Source: Brevibacillus laterosporus DSM 25
Lineage (GTDB): Bacteria > Bacillota > Bacilli > Brevibacillales > Brevibacillaceae
Assembly: GCF_002706795.1 (NCBI RefSeq)
Contig: NZ_CP017705.1
Coordinates: 4,687,501-4,751,500 of the forward strand
Reading direction: 5' to 3'
DNA: 64,000 bases
The notes below the pieces were generated by a model. That model saw nothing but the letters and a program-made list of their open reading frames with translations. It was not told where the DNA came from and made no database searches. Of the stretch, positions 34,883 through 43,815 are shown piece after piece (the first letter of the stretch is position 1; each line of letters begins with the position of its first letter). Both the position numbers and the translations under genes were made by a program.

Positions 34883-35881
34883 GTGAGAGCGAAAAGCATT
34901 TATTCAATCATTCTTATTTTACTTATTACCATTTTTACTACTTCGGTTTATGCAGTAGAGAATCTAAAGTGGGTGAGTGGGGGGACGAAAGTTGATGTAG
35001 GCGATCGTTTAGCTACTTTTAAAGTCCCAGATCAACTCGCTTATTTGAACAAGGAAGATACGATAACGGTTCAAAAGCAGTTCGGGAACTCAGCATCATC
35101 ACGTGAAATTGCAAGTGTGTATCCTACTTCGGATCAAGAAAATTGGTACGTAGTCATAGAATATGATGAAGTAGGTCACATCATGGATGATGAGCAAAAC
35201 AATATCGATAAAGATGCGATCCTGAAGAGTTACAAAGAGGGAACAGAAGAACACAATAAAGAACGCAAGCCCGAAGAGCAAATTCATGTAGTAGGGTGGG
35301 ACGTGCCCCCTTCCTATAACGCAAAGACACATACCTTACAATGGTCGATGCTTGCGGAAGATAATCAGAAAAACCCGATTATTAACTACAACCTGCGATT
35401 GTTAACACGAAAAGGGTATGTTTCTTTTATTCTTGTATCTGATCCAGCCACATTGGCGAAGGATAAAAAGATTTTGACTGAACAAATTTTACCGCAGTTC
35501 CAATTGAAAGAAGGAAATCGGTACAGTGACTATGATGCTTCTACAGACAAGTTAGCTGACTATGGTTTAACTGGACTTGTTCTAGGTGGATTAGGCTTGG
35601 CTGTTGCCAAAAAAGTAGGTTTTCTTGCACTTATTCTTATCTTTCTGAAAAAAGCATGGATTGTTGTCGTTCTTGTGTTAGGTGGTATCTTTAAAGTAGT
35701 CTCCAACATTTTTAAAAAGAAAAAGGACCACACGTTGGAGACATCCAACGATTCGCAAGCAGAGACTAATCCTAATTCTTCAAGTGAGAAGTCTCCAACA
35801 GTAGACTCAAATGAGTCATCGGTTCCATCTAATCAGACTGATTCTACATCTTCTTCAAACGATAATTCGAAAACGATGTAA
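34883..35881 (+). CDS. DUF2167 membrane protein
   Basis: A 332-residue protein starting at GTG 34883, eight bases after GGAGG. It has a signal peptide (residues 1-24, VYA), then the extracytoplasmic DUF2167 domain with the family blocks WYVVIEYDEVGHIMDDE, DKDAILKSYKEGTEEHNKER and VVGWDVPPSYNAKTHTLQW. Two to three membrane segments follow at about 228-275 (YGLTGLVLGGLGLAVAKKVG, WIVVVLVLGGIFKVV). The last 55 residues are a Ser/Asn/Thr-rich tail, longer than in proteobacterial homologues. The family function is unknown; an envelope role is inferred from topology. Confidence 0.82.
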   Translation: MRAKSIYSIILILLITIFTTSVYAVENLKWVSGGTKVDVGDRLATFKVPDQLAYLNKEDTITVQKQFGNSASSREIASVYPTSDQENWYVVIEYDEVGHIMDDEQNNIDKDAILKSYKEGTEEHNKERKPEEQIHVVGWDVPPSYNAKTHTLQWSMLAEDNQKNPIINYNLRLLTRKGYVSFILVSDPATLAKDKKILTEQILPQFQLKEGNRYSDYDASTDKLADYGLTGLVLGGLGLAVAKKVGFLALILIFLKKAWIVVVLVLGGIFKVVSNIFKKKKDHTLETSNDSQAETNPNSSSEKSPTVDSNESSVPSNQTDSTSSSNDNSKTM

Positions 35882-35887
35882 ATCATG

Positions 35888-35918
35888 AAACCACCTTGGA
35901 TAACCAGGGTGGTTTTTA
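35888..35918 (+). terminator. Terminator of the DUF2167 gene
   Basis: AAACCACCTTGG-ATAA-CCAGGGTGGTTTTT: an 11-base-pair stem with one mismatch and a T5 run directly after the stop codon. Confidence 0.8.
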
Positions 35919-36044
35919 ATCTTTCTATGAAAATCTGTATGTGTAGTAGCAGATCATGGAAGAGGACGAGCTAGCCGAGGTTTGTTACAGGATATCAGAC
36001 TGACTTCGGTATGACTATGCGATAACAAGTAGCTGGTGGAAAGT

Positions 36045-36224
36045 ATGAAAGCAGATCGTAGAGTAATCATAGCAGTGGTCAGTGTGTTGGCAGTGACACC
36101 GATCTGGACGGTAGAGGCAAAGGTAGAAGTGGCGTCGAAGAAGGTTGAGATAGACAATTACAAAAAGATGGCCAATCAACTGAAGGAAAAAATAACACCT
36201 ATGTTTCCAAAAGTGAAAGAATGA
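36045..36224 (+). CDS. Small hypothetical protein with a hydrophobic N-terminus
   Basis: A 59-codon ORF starting at ATG 36045 behind GGTGG. Residues 6-23 are hydrophobic (VIIAVVSVLAVTPIW), followed by a lysine-rich helix (VASKKVEIDNYKKMANQLKE). The direct follow-on of a T7 terminator at 36246-36277 supports a genuine transcript. The family is not recognised and a small secreted or membrane peptide is possible. No gene lies between 35919 and 36044. Confidence 0.4.
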   Translation: MKADRRVIIAVVSVLAVTPIWTVEAKVEVASKKVEIDNYKKMANQLKEKITPMFPKVKE

Positions 36225-36245
36225 TAGATAGCACTGCAATATATT

Positions 36246-36277
36246 CAATCCCTTGCTTCTTTGCAGGGGATTTTTTT
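36246..36277 (+). terminator. Terminator after the small ORF
   Basis: AATCCCTTGC pairs with GCAGGGGATT around a TTCTTT loop and enters a T7 run. The remaining bases to 36474 are a promoter region for the DUF2935 gene. Confidence 0.7.
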
Positions 36278-36474
36278 GGCAAAACCTCTATATATCAGAA
36301 ATACATTTTGAGTATAGACTTTCTCTCAGAACAAGAAAAAGTGTATAAAGAACAGTTATGGTGTGAGATCGTTTATTCGTCTATCCAATACTTAAAAATG
36401 AGGTAACAGACATTTGTTACATCGCTCCTGCATAAACTTCTGGGAAAATACATAATTTGAGGAGGATTCATGGG

Positions 36475-37308
36475 ATGGCGAATGCATTCGTAATTAGATC
36501 ACTTGAGGAAGTTCGCTTTTGGTCTAGGATAATGAAAGAACATTCCCTTTTTTTGAAACTAGGTTTTAATTGTGACGATACACAGTTAATAAATGAAGCT
36601 GAACATTTTTACAGAATATTTGAAAATATAGAGGCCCAGGCTCTTTCTCTAACAGAAGATGTTGATCCTCAATATATATATGAGTTTAATGCTCAAATTC
36701 TTCCTGTTGTTAATCAAATTTGGGCTTTCAAACGAAGGGTATTAGGTCTGATCATCACCTGTCAAATTGGAGGTAATAACCTACCGTTATTAGTGGATCA
36801 CGTCAGCAGAGAAGCTGCTTACTTTGCCAAACGTTTAGAACAACTTAACACCGGAACCTTAGACCCATTGCCTGATGCTATTATTAATGAAAATGTCTTC
36901 TTTCTTAAGATTATGGCTGATCATGCTAAATTCATTAATCACTTACTTGATCCTTCTGAAAGAAAACTAGTTGAGCAAGCTCGTGATTTTAGCCATGACT
37001 TTGACCAGCTTCTATATCAAGCGATCGATTTAGATTCCATGAGTCCCCAGTCTCAAACCGTTCCTTTATTATCGCAGTTTGTCGATCAAAATAAAGTGTC
37101 TGTTCGTCAACTCCGTGATTTCAAAAAAACAGCTCGTGATTTAATCGAAGCTTGCCGCATCAAGAGCATTATTCCTCCACTTCTTGCAGATCATGTCTTT
37201 AGAGAGGCATCTCATTTTCTTGAAATTTTAGATGCCTTTGAAATAGCATTAGAGGGGGCAGAAAACAGTAGTAAACAAAGAAGGAATACTCCAGAATCCA
37301 ATTGTTAG
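36475..37308 (+). CDS. DUF2935 ferritin-like four-helix repeat protein
   Basis: A 277-residue soluble protein starting at ATG 36475, nine bases after GAGGAGG. It contains two similar helical repeats: FWSRIMKEHSLFLKLGFN with DHVSREAAYFAKRLEQ, and FFLKIMADHAKFINHLLD with DHVFREASHFLEILD. The paired EH and HxxxE patterns look like metal ligands of a ferritin-like bundle. The DUF2935 family is common in Bacillales and Clostridia and has no proven function; metal binding is inference. It is convergent with ymaF and shares a bidirectional terminator. Confidence 0.82.
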   Translation: MANAFVIRSLEEVRFWSRIMKEHSLFLKLGFNCDDTQLINEAEHFYRIFENIEAQALSLTEDVDPQYIYEFNAQILPVVNQIWAFKRRVLGLIITCQIGGNNLPLLVDHVSREAAYFAKRLEQLNTGTLDPLPDAIINENVFFLKIMADHAKFINHLLDPSERKLVEQARDFSHDFDQLLYQAIDLDSMSPQSQTVPLLSQFVDQNKVSVRQLRDFKKTARDLIEACRIKSIIPPLLADHVFREASHFLEILDAFEIALEGAENSSKQRRNTPESNC

Positions 37309-37337
37309 TCAGGATAAAATGTTGGACTTATATAAGG

Positions 37338-37367
37338 AAGAGCTCACATTAATTTGCGAGCTCTTTT
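37338..37367. terminator. Bidirectional terminator between convergent genes
   Basis: AAGAGCTC pairs with GAGCTCTT, flanked by A and T runs, between the ends of the DUF2935 and YmaF genes. Confidence 0.7.
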
Positions 37368-37432
37368 GCTTTCATTTGATTGGATACAAGTGTCAATACA
37401 TACCATTCTCTTACGGAAATTATGCCTACAAT

Positions 37433-37819
37433 TTAATCAATCTCATTTTCTGTGGTTCCTTTGTAATGATGGGAATGAGGGCGTCTTCCGTTTACTGTTG
37501 TATACCCTTCAAAGTAATGAACATGCCCTCCACGTGGTAGTCCGATTGCTGGGCCAGTTGTTCCTTCAATCACATGAGTGTGACCATCATCAAATGAAGT
37601 AACTGTATAATAGCGATGAACGTGAGGAACACCCGTTGGAGCAGGCTCGGTTACCCCAATGTATTGATGATCATGTCCATCATTGAATGATGTAGTACCA
37701 GAAAATGGATGTGTGTGTACAGGCATGCCATTCCAAGACGTAATATACAATTCGTGTGAATGTTCTGATGAGAATTCATTAGATTGGACAAGAAACCCTG
37801 TAACAGGTATTTTTCTCAT
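37433..37819 (-). CDS. ymaF: YmaF family protein
   Basis: A 128-residue His-rich protein with regularly spaced HxH-type turns: HSHELYITSWNGMPVHTHPF, GHDHQYIGVTEPAPTGVPHV, GHTHVIEGTTGPAIGLPRGG and RRPHSHHYKG. This is the YmaF family of Bacillus (B. subtilis YmaF about 137 residues). The function is unknown. The repeating His pairs suggest metal binding on a beta-rich scaffold. The start follows AAAAGGGG. It stands alone; 37820-38106 holds only a promoter region. Confidence 0.82.
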   Translation of the reverse strand: MRKIPVTGFLVQSNEFSSEHSHELYITSWNGMPVHTHPFSGTTSFNDGHDHQYIGVTEPAPTGVPHVHRYYTVTSFDDGHTHVIEGTTGPAIGLPRGGHVHYFEGYTTVNGRRPHSHHYKGTTENEID

Positions 37820-38106
37820 TTTGCAACCCCTTTTCCTAATTTATTATACTGTATGAATGTGTAGGGGGATTGATATAGGCATGAGTACCATTTACAGGGT
37901 ATATGGCTTGACAAAGGGAAGGTAGGGGAGAATATAGAGTTGCTTATGAATGATCCGAAACATGATCCATATAACAGACCTTAGCCTAAGGAATAGCTAG
38001 TTAAACGAATAAGAAGTTTAGTTGAAAAAGATAACGTTAATAGTATCAACTATTAGTATCAGGTGATAATATAGAGTTAATAGATTATTATTCAGGGGGA
38101 ATAGTG

Positions 38107-38532
38107 ATGCTGGATGCTCAACAAATTATGGATGTTATTAGGCATCGTTATCCATTTCTTTTAGTGGATAGGGTATTGGAGTTAGAAGAAGGATGCAGGG
38201 CAGTTGGTATAAAAAATGTTACAGCAAATGAGGATTTTTTTAATGGACACTTTCCAAATTATCCGATTATGCCAGGTGTATTAATTATAGAGGCATTGGC
38301 ACAGGTAAGTGCAATTGTGATGCTGACTAAAGAAGAAAACAAAGGACGGTTGGGGCTTTTAGCAGGTATAGATAATTGTCGTTTTAAACGTCAGGTAAAA
38401 CCAGGAGACCAACTTCGTCTTGAGATTGATATTACTCGATTAAAAGGTGCAATCGGCAAAGGCAAAGGTATTGCTACAGTTGATGGGGAGCTAGTTTGCG
38501 AGGCGGAAATAATATTTGCATTTGGTGATTAA
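38107..38532 (+). CDS. fabZ: 3-hydroxyacyl-ACP dehydratase FabZ
   Basis: A 141-residue hot-dog-fold dehydratase, the normal FabZ length. The active-site block [20 protein letters not shown] carries catalytic His and is followed by ALAQVSAI, which contains no Glu at the usual place but fits the family. N-terminal [20 protein letters not shown] and [20 protein letters not shown] are typical. Reaction: removal of water from 3-hydroxyacyl-ACP in fatty acid elongation. It stands alone behind AGGGGG, with its own terminator at 38580-38617, apart from other fab genes. Confidence 0.93.
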   Translation: MLDAQQIMDVIRHRYPFLLVDRVLELEEGCRAVGIKNVTANEDFFNGHFPNYPIMPGVLIIEALAQVSAIVMLTKEENKGRLGLLAGIDNCRFKRQVKPGDQLRLEIDITRLKGAIGKGKGIATVDGELVCEAEIIFAFGD

Positions 38533-38579
38533 CACACATAAAAATTGGTGTATTAAATGGACAAGTAGTGTTATGTAAT

Positions 38580-38617
38580 AACCAGTCTAACAGTTTATTT
38601 CCTGATGGACTGGTTTT
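38580..38617 (+). terminator. Terminator of fabZ
   Basis: AACCAGTC pairs with GACTGGTT across a 20-base loop, followed by a T run. Confidence 0.65.
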
Positions 38618-38703
38618 TGTTATATCAGTAGTAGACTTGTTTCAGATTTATATTGTAAGCTACGATAGCAGGGGTAATAAATCAAGTGTGCTGTCCGCTT
38701 AAA

Positions 38704-38739
38704 GAGGATGAATCGTTACTTAGCTATGAATTCATCCTC
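38704..38739 (-). terminator. Terminator of the DUF438 gene
   Basis: GAGGATGAA pairs with TTCATCCTC about 39 bases beyond the minus-strand stop, with CTTTAAG following on that strand. Confidence 0.55.
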
Positions 38740-38777
38740 CTTAGAAAACGGTCAAGGGACCCATGACAATCTCAAAC

Positions 38778-40007
38778 TTATGAGAGGATACGTTTTTCGC
38801 CCTGAATTTCTTGAATAGGATTAATATTTTGAGTAAATTCAAGGGTGCCCATGTATTCTCCATCTTCACTTCTTATAGCGAAATAACGAATGTATACATA
38901 TTTGTCCTGAAACTTAATCCAGAAATCCTCACAATCTTTATTTCCCGATTTGAAGTCTTCCAAAAGTTTTTCAACAATATGAACGCTTTTCGGAGGATGG
39001 CAATTCTGGACCGTTCTGCCAATTACTGCTTTTGTGCGGGCAAAAATTCGCTCTTTTCCATGGGAGTAGTAGCGTACAATATCATCCTTGTCAATGAACG
39101 TAATATCCACGGGCAGGTGGTTCATCATCAGCTCTAATTGCTTTATAGATAGTATCCCTGTTTCTAAGTGAATGAACCCTTCAGATATCGACTGCTTTGT
39201 TATCGCTTTTCTTTCAGGTTTCCACACACCGTCAGGGCCTGTTAAGCAATAGCCAATTTCATCACTTTCATGAGCAATTTTAACCCATTCGTCTTCCGTA
39301 AGAGTTTGAAGTGCCATTGGAAATAAGATTTTTTCCTCTTTAAAAATCATTTCATTTACCTCACTTATTACAAAGGCAATCCCATCTAAAGCTGCTTTTT
39401 TATCTCCACTATAGTTTGTTAATTTTTGTTTAACATCTTTAATGGCACTACGAATGCCATCGTCGACTCCCCACATTACTTTTGTCGGCCCATAAATGCC
39501 ATATTTCTCTAAATAAGGGAAAAGTAAATTCTCTTTACGGCTGTAATGTTTATCAATATCCAACAACAGATTTAAGTCTCCGATTAGCGTATAGACGTTT
39601 TCTTCACTATCTTCTTTTTCAAAATGGTCATAATGCTGCTTAAGTTCAAAGTTAACAAGAATATCTATTTCTTTATTTTCATGCTTAAATGTATGAATCG
39701 GGTGACCCGATTTATCTTCGGGTTTTTCAGATCTATGGATTTCCTCAATGGAACCTTTAAAGATGGCTGCATGCACCGAGCATAACCGCTGTACTTCTTC
39801 CACTGGAATTCCTTCTTCCTCCATGAGTGCCTGTTCGAGCTGGGAAATTTCCGCAACGGTAATATTCCCAACGGCTTCTTCAAATTGAGCCTTCACATCT
39901 TCCACACTTTTTCCCTGATGAAGATTTTTAATAATTTGTTTTAAGATAGCTTGTCTTTCAAATGTATTCATATTTTCTAGTTCACGATTATTAATTATTT
40001 CACTCAT
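38778..40007 (-). CDS. DUF438 hemerythrin-PAS protein
   Basis: A 409-residue cytoplasmic protein with three parts. Residues 1-95 are the DUF438 domain (LKQIIKNLHQGKSVEDVKAQ). Residues about 120-255 are a hemerythrin-like bundle with iron-ligand candidates in ELKQHYDHFEKE, DKHYSRKENLLFPYLEKYG and EVNEMIFKEEKILFPMA. Residues about 285-400 are a PAS domain (VDITFIDKDDIVRYYSHGKE, CHPPKSVHIVEKLLEDF). Family members are proposed sensors of O2, NO or redox state. The start follows AAGGAG. An FNR-type palindrome lies 200 bases upstream, and Crp/Fnr and ric genes follow on the same strand. Confidence 0.88.
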   Translation of the reverse strand: MSEIINNRELENMNTFERQAILKQIIKNLHQGKSVEDVKAQFEEAVGNITVAEISQLEQALMEEEGIPVEEVQRLCSVHAAIFKGSIEEIHRSEKPEDKSGHPIHTFKHENKEIDILVNFELKQHYDHFEKEDSEENVYTLIGDLNLLLDIDKHYSRKENLLFPYLEKYGIYGPTKVMWGVDDGIRSAIKDVKQKLTNYSGDKKAALDGIAFVISEVNEMIFKEEKILFPMALQTLTEDEWVKIAHESDEIGYCLTGPDGVWKPERKAITKQSISEGFIHLETGILSIKQLELMMNHLPVDITFIDKDDIVRYYSHGKERIFARTKAVIGRTVQNCHPPKSVHIVEKLLEDFKSGNKDCEDFWIKFQDKYVYIRYFAIRSEDGEYMGTLEFTQNINPIQEIQGEKRILS

Positions 40008-40208
40008 AAGAATTCTCCTTTACTCTTCCATTTATCATTTCTAAGGGAGCTTTTTTTCCTGCATCGGTAAACAACCTTTTATTTGGCCAAGTCATCACTT
40101 TGATTGGAGGTTTGTAGCATATCGGGTCTACAGCTAGGCATCTTTTCGTCATTCTCAACTCAGGTTAAATGAAAGTTATTCTCAATAAAAGTTGAGAGAA
40201 TGAGTAGA

Positions 40209-40226
40209 TTGTGAGTGAAATCACAA
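40209..40226. promoter_or_regulatory. FNR-type binding site
   Basis: TTGTGAGTGAAATCACAA contains TGTGA-N6-TCACA exactly, the Bacillus Fnr/Crp-type palindrome, upstream of the DUF438 gene. The Crp/Fnr protein encoded at 40550-41239 is the obvious candidate. The remaining bases to 40549 show no gene. Confidence 0.7.
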
Positions 40227-40549
40227 ATGTACTTTTAAAAAAAGCTTTGTTGATTGTTAGAATGTAATCAATGTTTTTGGTTCATCCAACCCTATGAAAG
40301 AAAGGTTAACACTCGTAGTAGAGCAGCTAAGGGAAACAGATAAACAATGACTGCAAAACTGAAACATCAAGTCACAATGAATGAGGCACAAAAAATAAAT
40401 CGAAAAAATTGCTGACCAGGCTAGGTCACGTTACCTGTGGAAAGGAAGCGTTGTAGTATAGACCCAATACGGTCATTGAAAGACGACCTTCTCTAATTTT
40501 GAACGATAAAGTTTATATTCAAAGATAGGAAGGTAGGTAGGTACTTCAA

Positions 40550-41239
40550 TTAGGCGATTTCTTCTTGTAATTTCTCTGGAATAATAATGAAAAAGCCGTT
40601 TTCATCAATATCAATTAGTTTCTTTCTTTTTAACTGATTAATTGTGCGGCTAATTGTTTCCCGTGAAGTTCCAATCATATTAGCGAGTTCTCGATTCGTA
40701 AATTGAGTGGTTAATTTGTATTTATCATGTATCTGTATACCATTTGATTTACATAAGCGAAGTAATAACATAATAATTTGTTCATTCATATCATGAAGAA
40801 TTTTTTCTTCTAATCTATTCTGGAGATCCACAATTTTTTCTTCGAGAACTTTAAACAATGTAATACATAATTGCGGATACTGAAGCAAAATATTCTCAAA
40901 ATCACCGATTGGAATAACAATTAATTGTGCAATCTCAAGTATCTCGGCATTTGCTGGGAAAGTACCTTTTCGGAAAAAACCGGCATGGGGAAACATTTCT
41001 CCAGCTTGGAGCACAGAAACAATTTGTTCTCTTCCCGTTGTATCCGTTTTTTGAATTTTCACCTTACCTGAATGGATAAAAAACACACGATCAAGTGGAT
41101 CGCCCTGCATAAATACAAAAGACCTTGCTTTGTAAGTTCGCATTTGAGAAATATCCACAATGGATTGAAGCTCTTCTTCTAAAAGTTTTGTAAAAAGGGG
41201 GATCTTCCGTAAATGCTTCTTGATCATTCCTTCTTTCAT
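40550..41239 (-). CDS. Crp/Fnr-family transcriptional regulator without Fe-S cysteines
   Basis: A 229-residue regulator: residues about 15-125 are a cyclic-nucleotide-binding-type beta roll (GDPLDRVFFIHSGKVKIQKT, VLQAGEMFPHAGFF), then a dimer helix, then the winged helix with FTNRELANMIGTSRETISRT. The recognition helix SRETISR fits TGTGA-type sites. It has only two Cys (QLCITL, RLCKSN), so it cannot bind the 4Fe-4S cluster of true FNR; it may sense another signal, as do ArcR- or NnrR-type proteins. The neighbours, RIC and DUF438, suggest control by oxygen limitation or nitric oxide. Confidence 0.88.
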   Translation of the reverse strand: MKEGMIKKHLRKIPLFTKLLEEELQSIVDISQMRTYKARSFVFMQGDPLDRVFFIHSGKVKIQKTDTTGREQIVSVLQAGEMFPHAGFFRKGTFPANAEILEIAQLIVIPIGDFENILLQYPQLCITLFKVLEEKIVDLQNRLEEKILHDMNEQIIMLLLRLCKSNGIQIHDKYKLTTQFTNRELANMIGTSRETISRTINQLKRKKLIDIDENGFFIIIPEKLQEEIA

Positions 41240-41409
41240 ACATACAACTCCTTAGCCAATCTCGGCATATTCTTTCCATAGAAATATTAAACTGCTACAT
41301 GGAACAGTGACTGGACGATAAGAAAGGCTAGAGGTTTTTTCTCATCGTTTTCTAAATTAAAATACGCTACTAGGTTACTGTTTCTATAAGGCCGACTTAT
41401 AAAATATAT

Positions 41410-41453
41410 AAGAAATGAGATATGAGCGATTTTTGACTCATGTCCCATTTCTT
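41410..41453 (-). terminator. Hairpin after ric
   Basis: AAGAAATGAGATATGAG and CTCATGTCCCATTTCTT form a 17-base-pair stem with two mismatches in the gap between ric and the Crp/Fnr gene. It is probably the terminator of ric on the minus strand; the T tail is weak. No gene lies in the 355-base gap. Confidence 0.5.
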
Positions 41454-41595
41454 ATGAAAAGCAGTTACCTAAACAAAAATACGTATAAGATGATTAGTCA
41501 AAGACAAGGATATTGGGAAATTTATTTAAAAAAGGGTGCTATTTTTTCATATCCCATAATCGTTACATAATGATTATGCCGCTTCTTGATCTAAC

Positions 41596-42303
41596 TTACT
41601 TCTGTGCAATTGCACGTGGAAACAAAACATTATTTTCCAAGTGAATATGCTGGAACAAATCGGATTCAAGTGCTTCAAGACGTTGATAGACTAGTCGATA
41701 AGTACCGCAAGCTCCTTCTGGAGGAGTAAAGTCATTCGTAATGGTACGAAGTTCTTTTATAATACTGCCGGCGTGGCTATGCTCACTCTCCAATGCTTCC
41801 ACCACTTTGCATAAATTCGTATAATTTTCTTCCGTTGCATTTTGCTCATATGCTAAAATCAACGGGAAATCTTCTGTCTCTTCTTTTATTAAATGCTGCT
41901 CTAATTCTGTTTTTAATTCATGGAATAGCTTGTGGATTTTAGCTAAATGTGGTTGTGCTGATCCATGAACACGTAACACTTTTGTCACATAAGGGCTTAA
42001 CTGAGGCAACTCTTCATTTAAATAGTGATGGTGCTTATTCACAATATAGTCAATTAATTCACTATAAGAGGCATTTTTCCAATCAATTTCAGATTCATGT
42101 AAAAGTTTAGTATCGTGATAAAGAGTATTTAAATTTGTTATAACCTCTTCTGCTATTAAATTTCTCTCCTTAATAGCGTCGCTAAGGGGTCTATTCCCAC
42201 CGCAGCAAAAATCTATTCTATACAATTTAAAAAGGTCGCTTGCCTTCGGAAATTTCGTAACGATATCACCAATAATAGAAGACTCGGTAAATGTATGTTC
42301 CAT
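41596..42303 (-). CDS. ric: Iron-sulfur cluster repair di-iron protein RIC (ScdA/YtfE)
   Basis: From ATG 42303, seven bases after GGAGG, the product is 235 residues. The N-terminal ScdA domain has DLFKLYRIDFCCGGNRPLSD with the paired Cys. The hemerythrin-like domain carries di-iron ligands in NKHHHYLNEELPQL, HPHLAKIHKLFHELK-like segments, HLIKEETEDFPL, SEHSHAGSIIKELR and HIHLENNVLFPRA. RIC proteins restore Fe-S clusters damaged by NO or oxidants. The FNR-like half-conserved palindrome upstream at 42372-42385 fits induction under oxygen limitation. Confidence 0.93.
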   Translation of the reverse strand: MEHTFTESSIIGDIVTKFPKASDLFKLYRIDFCCGGNRPLSDAIKERNLIAEEVITNLNTLYHDTKLLHESEIDWKNASYSELIDYIVNKHHHYLNEELPQLSPYVTKVLRVHGSAQPHLAKIHKLFHELKTELEQHLIKEETEDFPLILAYEQNATEENYTNLCKVVEALESEHSHAGSIIKELRTITNDFTPPEGACGTYRLVYQRLEALESDLFQHIHLENNVLFPRAIAQK

Positions 42304-42371
42304 ATGAATGCCTCCACATTTTTTAAATTTTGTATCTGGATTAAGAATATGAATAATTTTAAATTTACGTC

Positions 42372-42385
42372 GTGATCTCAATCAC
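42372..42385. promoter_or_regulatory. Imperfect Crp/Fnr-type site upstream of ric
   Basis: GTGATCTCAATCAC is the core of a TGTGA-N6-TCACA site with both outermost bases changed, about 70 bases before the ric start on the minus strand. Confidence 0.5.
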
Positions 42386-42830
42386 TTAAAATGTGTTAAA
42401 TTTATCATAAGTTAATTTAGAACTCCTATAATTCTACACAGGAAGATAAAAAAACATTTTCAGATCGGACAATTGTAAGCTATGATGTGAGACGCGTATC
42501 ATAGTTGGAAGATTGTTAGGGTAGATAGAAGCAATCGGAGATGATCGATCAATTGATTGGAGATATAATCCATAAAACAGAGGGGCTCTAATGAAGTGGT
42601 AGCTGAAAAATAAATAGGATGCCAAGAAAACTTGGGTTAATAAATCGAGGGCATTGATCGATAGATAGACACATTATTGTTAACGATACCTTGGGGAACA
42701 AGCTGAGGAATCCTCAAAACTTTAGAATGTGGGTGAGGGGGGCTAAAATACGGTAGCCAGTTAACAAACTGGTTTTACAAGAGGAAAATGCTACATAATT
42801 ACCGTGATATCAATATGATGAATGACATAG

Positions 42831-42895
42831 GAACACCTCTTAAAGTTGGCAACTTATCTTACAGACAAGACAAACATGCACTTTAAGAGGTGTTC
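42831..42895. repeat. Perfect 15-bp inverted repeat downstream of the secreted repeat protein
   Basis: GAACACCTCTTAAAG (42831-42845) and CTTTAAGAGGTGTTC (42881-42895) pair perfectly across 35 bases. There is no T run on the minus strand, so a terminator role is uncertain; an mRNA 3' stabiliser or a small mobile relic is possible. The rest of 42386-42917 holds no gene. Confidence 0.55.
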
Positions 42896-42917
42896 TTTAT
42901 ACTATTTAAAGTACCAT

Positions 42918-43442
42918 TTAATTGCTGATTGGAGTGCCGTCCGGAATTGTATTTTGCATGGAAGCTGGAAGCGTAATTATTTTATTCCAATCAAAGCTGT
43001 ATTTGTTAAATACCGCTTCACTGACAAAGCCACGTTTTACAGTTCTTCCATTCTCATGATCTACTAAATATACCGTCGGATTGTTTTGATATTTTATCAA
43101 TTGTGTGTTTTCGTTGATAACCTGTCCATCGGGGATACCATCAAGTGATAAGAATGATTGGATGCCGTCCCATGAACGGAATAATCTGAAATATACTGCC
43201 TCGCTGACAATCCCTCTTTTCTTCCCATCCATAATGATAAATACGGTAGGATCATCGACTACCTTAACACGTAACCCGTTGAACCGATTAGGATCGGAAA
43301 CCCTTGCATCCAGTGATTTTACATTTTTAGTAGACTTTGAGTCAATTCCTGCTTGATCTGTTAAGGCATAAGCTGGGGAAATATACATGCTGGCTAAAAT
43401 TGTGGTAACCATCAGGGCTGCAAGACTTTTTTTCATTTTCAA
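42918..43442 (-). CDS. Small secreted protein with two repeats
   Basis: A 174-residue secreted protein. Residues 1-27 are a signal peptide (AYA). Two similar segments follow: PTVFIIMDGKKRGIVSEAVY then FRLFRSWDGIQSF...IPDG, and PTVYLVDHENGRTVKRGFVS then EAVFNKYSFDW...IPDG. Such repeats occur as accessory modules in cell-wall hydrolases of Bacillales, but here no catalytic domain is present. It may bind cell wall or S-layer material. The start is TTG 43442, five bases after AAGGAG; ATG 43436 is possible. Confidence 0.7.
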   Translation of the reverse strand: MKMKKSLAALMVTTILASMYISPAYALTDQAGIDSKSTKNVKSLDARVSDPNRFNGLRVKVVDDPTVFIIMDGKKRGIVSEAVYFRLFRSWDGIQSFLSLDGIPDGQVINENTQLIKYQNNPTVYLVDHENGRTVKRGFVSEAVFNKYSFDWNKIITLPASMQNTIPDGTPISN

Positions 43443-43549
43443 ACACTCTCCTTGTTATAAAATTAGAAGCACTTATTTATTTCTATATTTTGGAATATAA
43501 TCCTTTAATTGCTTTTTAATTTATATTTAATAAAAATATTCAGATTTTA

Positions 43550-43578
43550 TTGACATTTCCAAAGGTAATTAGGATAAT
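43550..43578 (+). promoter_or_regulatory. Near-consensus sigma-A promoter of the NRPS-PKS operon
   Basis: TTGACA (43550-43555), a 17-base spacer and GATAAT (43573-43578). The predicted start near 43585 leaves a leader of about 230 bases before the first ATG, AT-rich, without a clear hairpin. Confidence 0.7.
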
Positions 43579-43815
43579 TAGTGAAGTATTTGTTAAATAA
43601 TGAATGTATACCTAAAAATTAACTTTTATGTATCCGGGAGGAATGCCTAAAAAATTTTCTAGTCCATTTTTAGCCAATAATTATAGAAGATTTATCTATC
43701 ATTCACTTTGTAATAGATAAGAATTTATACAATTATTGGTTTCTTACGTTGAAGGTAAGGTTGTGTCACAGGTTTGGTGTAGTTAAAAATTCTAAATAAG
43801 GGAGGGTAGCATTTT

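Noticed and set aside
36221..36406. 61-codon plus-strand ORF
   Set aside because: It reads through the T7 terminator at 36246-36277 and has no ribosome site.
40550..41239. Calling the Crp/Fnr protein a true Fe-S FNR
   Set aside because: The required group of cysteines is missing; only two isolated Cys are present.
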